Assembly (NCBI RefSeq): GCF_014280435.1
Contig: NZ_CP060388.1
Location: 992,001-1,056,000 of the forward strand
Length of the DNA stretch: 64,000 nucleotides
Origin: Sphingobium sp. KCTC 72723
Lineage (GTDB): Bacteria > Pseudomonadota > Alphaproteobacteria > Sphingomonadales > Sphingomonadaceae
Direction: 5' to 3'
Positions within the stretch are counted from its first letter, which is position 1. Every line of letters begins with the position of its first letter. Position numbers and translations under genes: made by a program. The notes below the pieces were generated by a model. The model made no database searches and was not told the origin of the DNA. It saw only the letters and a program-made list of their open reading frames with translations. Below are positions 62,538 to 64,000 of the stretch, in pieces.

Positions 62538-62666
62538 GGATCACACCTCCGCCTCACGCACGCGGGATCAGGGCGGTTATTCTAGCATCATCCCGGCCTT
62601 TCCAGTTCGGACAGTCGGCTGAGCGAGCACTTTTTGGGCCGGGCGACACGACGCCTGTTCCAATTC

Positions 62667-62698
62667 ATCCATATATCCACTATCTCGGATATATGGAT
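62667..62698 (+). promoter_or_regulatory. ArsR operator overlapping the arsR start
   Basis: ATCCATATATCC (62667-62678) and GGATATATGGAT (62687-62698) form a perfect 12-bp inverted repeat with an 8-base spacer. The right arm covers the arsR ATG (62693). It is AT-rich like ArsR operators and would make the operon self-regulating. Confidence 0.75.
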
Positions 62699-63025
62699 AC
62701 TGATTCGGCTATCACGGCCCTGGCCGCTCTCGCGCAGGGCACACGCCTTGACGCATTTCGGTTGCTGGTGCGCCACGAGCCCGAAGGATTGCCCGCCGGC
62801 GAGATCGCAAAAGCGCTCGACGTTCCTCAGAACACGATGTCCGCGCACCTCGCCGCGTTGACGCGCGCGGGCCTGCTGAAGTCCGAGCGGCAAAGCCGGT
62901 CGATCATCTACTGCGCCGACCTCGATGCGCTGCGCGCGCTGACCCTCTTTCTGGTGAAGGACTGCTGCGCCGGAAAACCGGAACTGTGTGCACCGCTCGT
63001 CGCCGAACTCGTCCCCTGCTGCTGA
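62693..63025 (+). CDS. arsR: ArsR-family arsenic repressor
   Basis: The 110-residue winged-helix repressor releases the ars operon on As(III) binding. The recognition helix is NTMSAHLAALTRAGL. The usual CVC site of plasmid ArsR proteins is missing; instead C91-C92 and C99 lie in the C-terminal region (DCCAGKPELC), plus CC at the very end. This matches the C-terminal sensor site known from the Acidithiobacillus-type ArsR. A perfect palindrome covers the start codon. The gene is divergent from the recombinase module. Confidence 0.92.
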   Translation: MDTDSAITALAALAQGTRLDAFRLLVRHEPEGLPAGEIAKALDVPQNTMSAHLAALTRAGLLKSERQSRSIIYCADLDALRALTLFLVKDCCAGKPELCAPLVAELVPCC

Positions 63026-63036
63026 CGGAGACTGCC

Positions 63037-63567
63037 ATGTCCACCGATCGCGTGTTCAACGTCCTGTTCCTCTGCACCGGCAATTCGGCACGCTCGATCC
63101 TCGCCGAGAGCGCCATGAACAAGCTCGGCCAAGGTCGCTTCCATGCCTTCTCGGCCGGGAGCTATCCCAAGGGCGCGGTTAACCCCGACGCGCTCGCACT
63201 GCTGGAACGGCTCGACTATCCGACCGAGGGCCTGCGCTCGAAAAGCTGGGAGGAGTTTTCCCGGCCCGGTGCGCCGGTCATGGATTTCGTGTTCACCGTC
63301 TGCGACGACGCAGCCGGTGAAGTCTGCCCGGTATGGCCCGGCCATCCAATGACGGCCCATTGGGGCATCGAAGATCCAAGCCATGTCCAGGGCGGTGACA
63401 TAGAGCGCGAACGCGCTTTCGTGATGGCGCTGAACTATCTGGAAAACCGTATCCGGCTGTTCATCTCGCTGCCGATCGACAAGCTCGAAGCCACGGCGCT
63501 GACCGCCAAGCTGCGCGAGATCGGCCATACCGAAGGCTCGACCACTCGCCGGGGAGATGCGGCGTGA
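63037..63567 (+). CDS. arsC: Arsenate reductase, low-molecular-weight phosphatase type
   Basis: The 176-residue product reduces arsenate to arsenite through a cysteine relay. The phosphate loop is C13-TGNSAR-S20 (LFLCTGNSARSILAES). The TVCDDAAGEVCPVWPGHP segment has further cysteines and the aspartate region. It is somewhat longer than the classical 130-140 residues because of a C-terminal helix. The ATG at 63037 follows arsR by 11 bases. A second, unrelated arsenate reductase overlaps its stop by four bases. Confidence 0.9.
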   Translation: MSTDRVFNVLFLCTGNSARSILAESAMNKLGQGRFHAFSAGSYPKGAVNPDALALLERLDYPTEGLRSKSWEEFSRPGAPVMDFVFTVCDDAAGEVCPVWPGHPMTAHWGIEDPSHVQGGDIERERAFVMALNYLENRIRLFISLPIDKLEATALTAKLREIGHTEGSTTRRGDAA

Positions 63568-63989
63568 CCGACATCATCGTCTATCACAACCCGGAGTGCG
63601 GCACGTCGCGCAACGTGGTGGGCCTGATCCGCAATGCCGGGATCGAGCCGCATGTCATCGAATATCTGAAGACCCCACCGTCGCGGCCATTGCTGGTCCA
63701 GCTCATCGCGCGCGCCGGGATCACGCCGCGCGAGCTGCTGCGCGAGAAGGGCACGCCCTATGCCGAACTAGGCCTGGGCGATCCCTCGCTGTCAGATGAA
63801 GCCCTGATCGACGCAATGATGGCACACCCGATCCTCATCAACCGGCCGCTGGTCGTCTCGCCGCTCGGCGTGAAACTGTGTCGCCCTTCGGAGGCGGTAC
63901 TGGACCTGCTACCCGCACCGCAACAGGGCGCATTCGCCAAGGAGGACGGCCAACAGGTCGTCGATGCGGCCGGCGCGCGGGTGATCTGA
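63564..63989 (+). CDS. arsC: Arsenate reductase, glutaredoxin-dependent (ArsC/Spx-like) type
   Basis: A 141-residue thioredoxin-fold enzyme with the catalytic cysteine C12 in YHNPECGTSRN and the arginine-bearing NRPLVVSPLG segment. This is the E. coli R773 ArsC family, which uses glutathione/glutaredoxin. It overlaps the phosphatase-type arsC by four bases. Both reductases in one operon give two electron routes for the same step. The next gene starts directly after. Confidence 0.92.
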   Translation: MTDIIVYHNPECGTSRNVVGLIRNAGIEPHVIEYLKTPPSRPLLVQLIARAGITPRELLREKGTPYAELGLGDPSLSDEALIDAMMAHPILINRPLVVSPLGVKLCRPSEAVLDLLPAPQQGAFAKEDGQQVVDAAGARVI

Positions 63990-63992
63990 GGC

Positions 63993-64000
63993 ATGGCGAC
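63993..64000 (+). CDS. Start of the next ars gene (partial)
   Basis: An ATG at 63993 lies three bases after the arsC stop codon and runs off the window. Its position suggests an arsenite exporter or other ars gene. The identity cannot be judged from two codons. Confidence 0.3.

Larger units (their letters stand above)
57241..62600 (-). mobile_element. Tn554-like recombinase module
   Basis: The module holds four overlapping genes on one strand: three tyrosine recombinases (380, 598 and 615 residues) and a small TnpC/DUF6262-like protein. Tn554 has tnpA (361), tnpB (630) and a small tnpC; the present set adds a third recombinase. The outer limits are guesses: the truncated frame at 57240 on one side and the gap before arsR on the other. 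The ars genes may be cargo. Tn554-type elements lack terminal inverted repeats, so none is expected. Confidence 0.6.
19002..64000. mobile_element. Integrated conjugative or mobilizable element (right end outside window)
   Basis: From the tRNA-Asn end onward the gene content changes from chromosomal housekeeping to mobile-element functions. These comprise a serine recombinase, lytic transglycosylase, MobF relaxase, VirD4-type coupling protein, plasmid-type DUF families, a defence cluster, metal resistance and a second recombinase module. No type IV secretion core genes (VirB4, VirB8-10) are seen. Conjugative and mobilizable forms therefore cannot be told apart from this window. Confidence 0.8.

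Noticed and set aside
19002..64000. Second copy of the tRNA-Asn 3' end (distal att site)
   Set aside because: Scanning for the CAGGGAG-type end found only unrelated partial matches; the other end is probably outside the window.
1..64000. CRISPR arrays
   Set aside because: No regularly spaced direct repeats of CRISPR size were seen.
19002..64000. Type IV secretion core genes
   Set aside because: No VirB4, VirB8, VirB9 or VirB10-like sequence was recognised, so a full conjugative apparatus is not claimed.

Overview
The window is high-GC alphaproteobacterial DNA, most likely a sphingomonad (Sphingobium/Sphingomonas/Novosphingobium group). This rests on gene order, codon use, small palindromic intergenic repeats, and a plasmid/ICE backbone (DUF736, DUF2493, DUF5983, DUF6117, DUF932, methylase-helicase giant) that I associate with this group. 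No search was run, so the taxonomic call is inference.

Positions 1-18.9 kb are core chromosome: a partial chemotaxis-type protein, a VWA/2OG-oxygenase/DUF817 run, anmK and tyrS back to back, PilZ, MscS, GNAT, recG, sdhE, mfd, MAPEG, an EAL/GGDEF protein, moaA-nadK and tRNA-Asn(GTT).

At the 3' end of tRNA-Asn (about 19.0 kb) an integrated element begins and runs to the window edge. Its first gene is a large serine recombinase whose last two codons and stop lie inside the tRNA gene. A transfer module follows: lytic transglycosylase, MobF relaxase, VirD4-type coupling protein and a ribbon-helix-helix protein. These are driven from a good sigma70-like promoter beside a repeat-rich oriT candidate. 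No mating-pair-formation (T4SS) genes are visible, so the element is either an ICE whose remainder lies beyond 64 kb or a mobilizable island.

Backbone genes at 27.3-31.6 kb and 48.6-57.1 kb appear to be split by cargo. One cargo block (32.2-40.0 kb) looks like a defence cluster: a 1410-residue nuclease-STAND-HEAT protein with an overlapping upstream partner, a DUF4238 protein, a small restriction-endonuclease-like protein and a HEPN protein. A second block (40.5-48.4 kb) is a divalent-metal efflux unit: CzcCBA, a His-rich exported protein, an NreB-like MFS exporter, and a divergent CsoR/RcnR-family repressor with two G/C-tract palindromes in the shared promoter.

At 57.2-64 kb lies a Tn554-like module of three overlapping tyrosine recombinases plus a DUF6262/TnpC-like protein, next to a divergent ars operon (arsR and two unrelated arsenate reductases, continuing past the window end).

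The best candidates for undescribed biology are the nuclease-STAND operon, the four-gene recombinase module, the zinc-ribbon/sigma-region-4 fusion, and the DUF736 protein with an SSB-like acidic tail.
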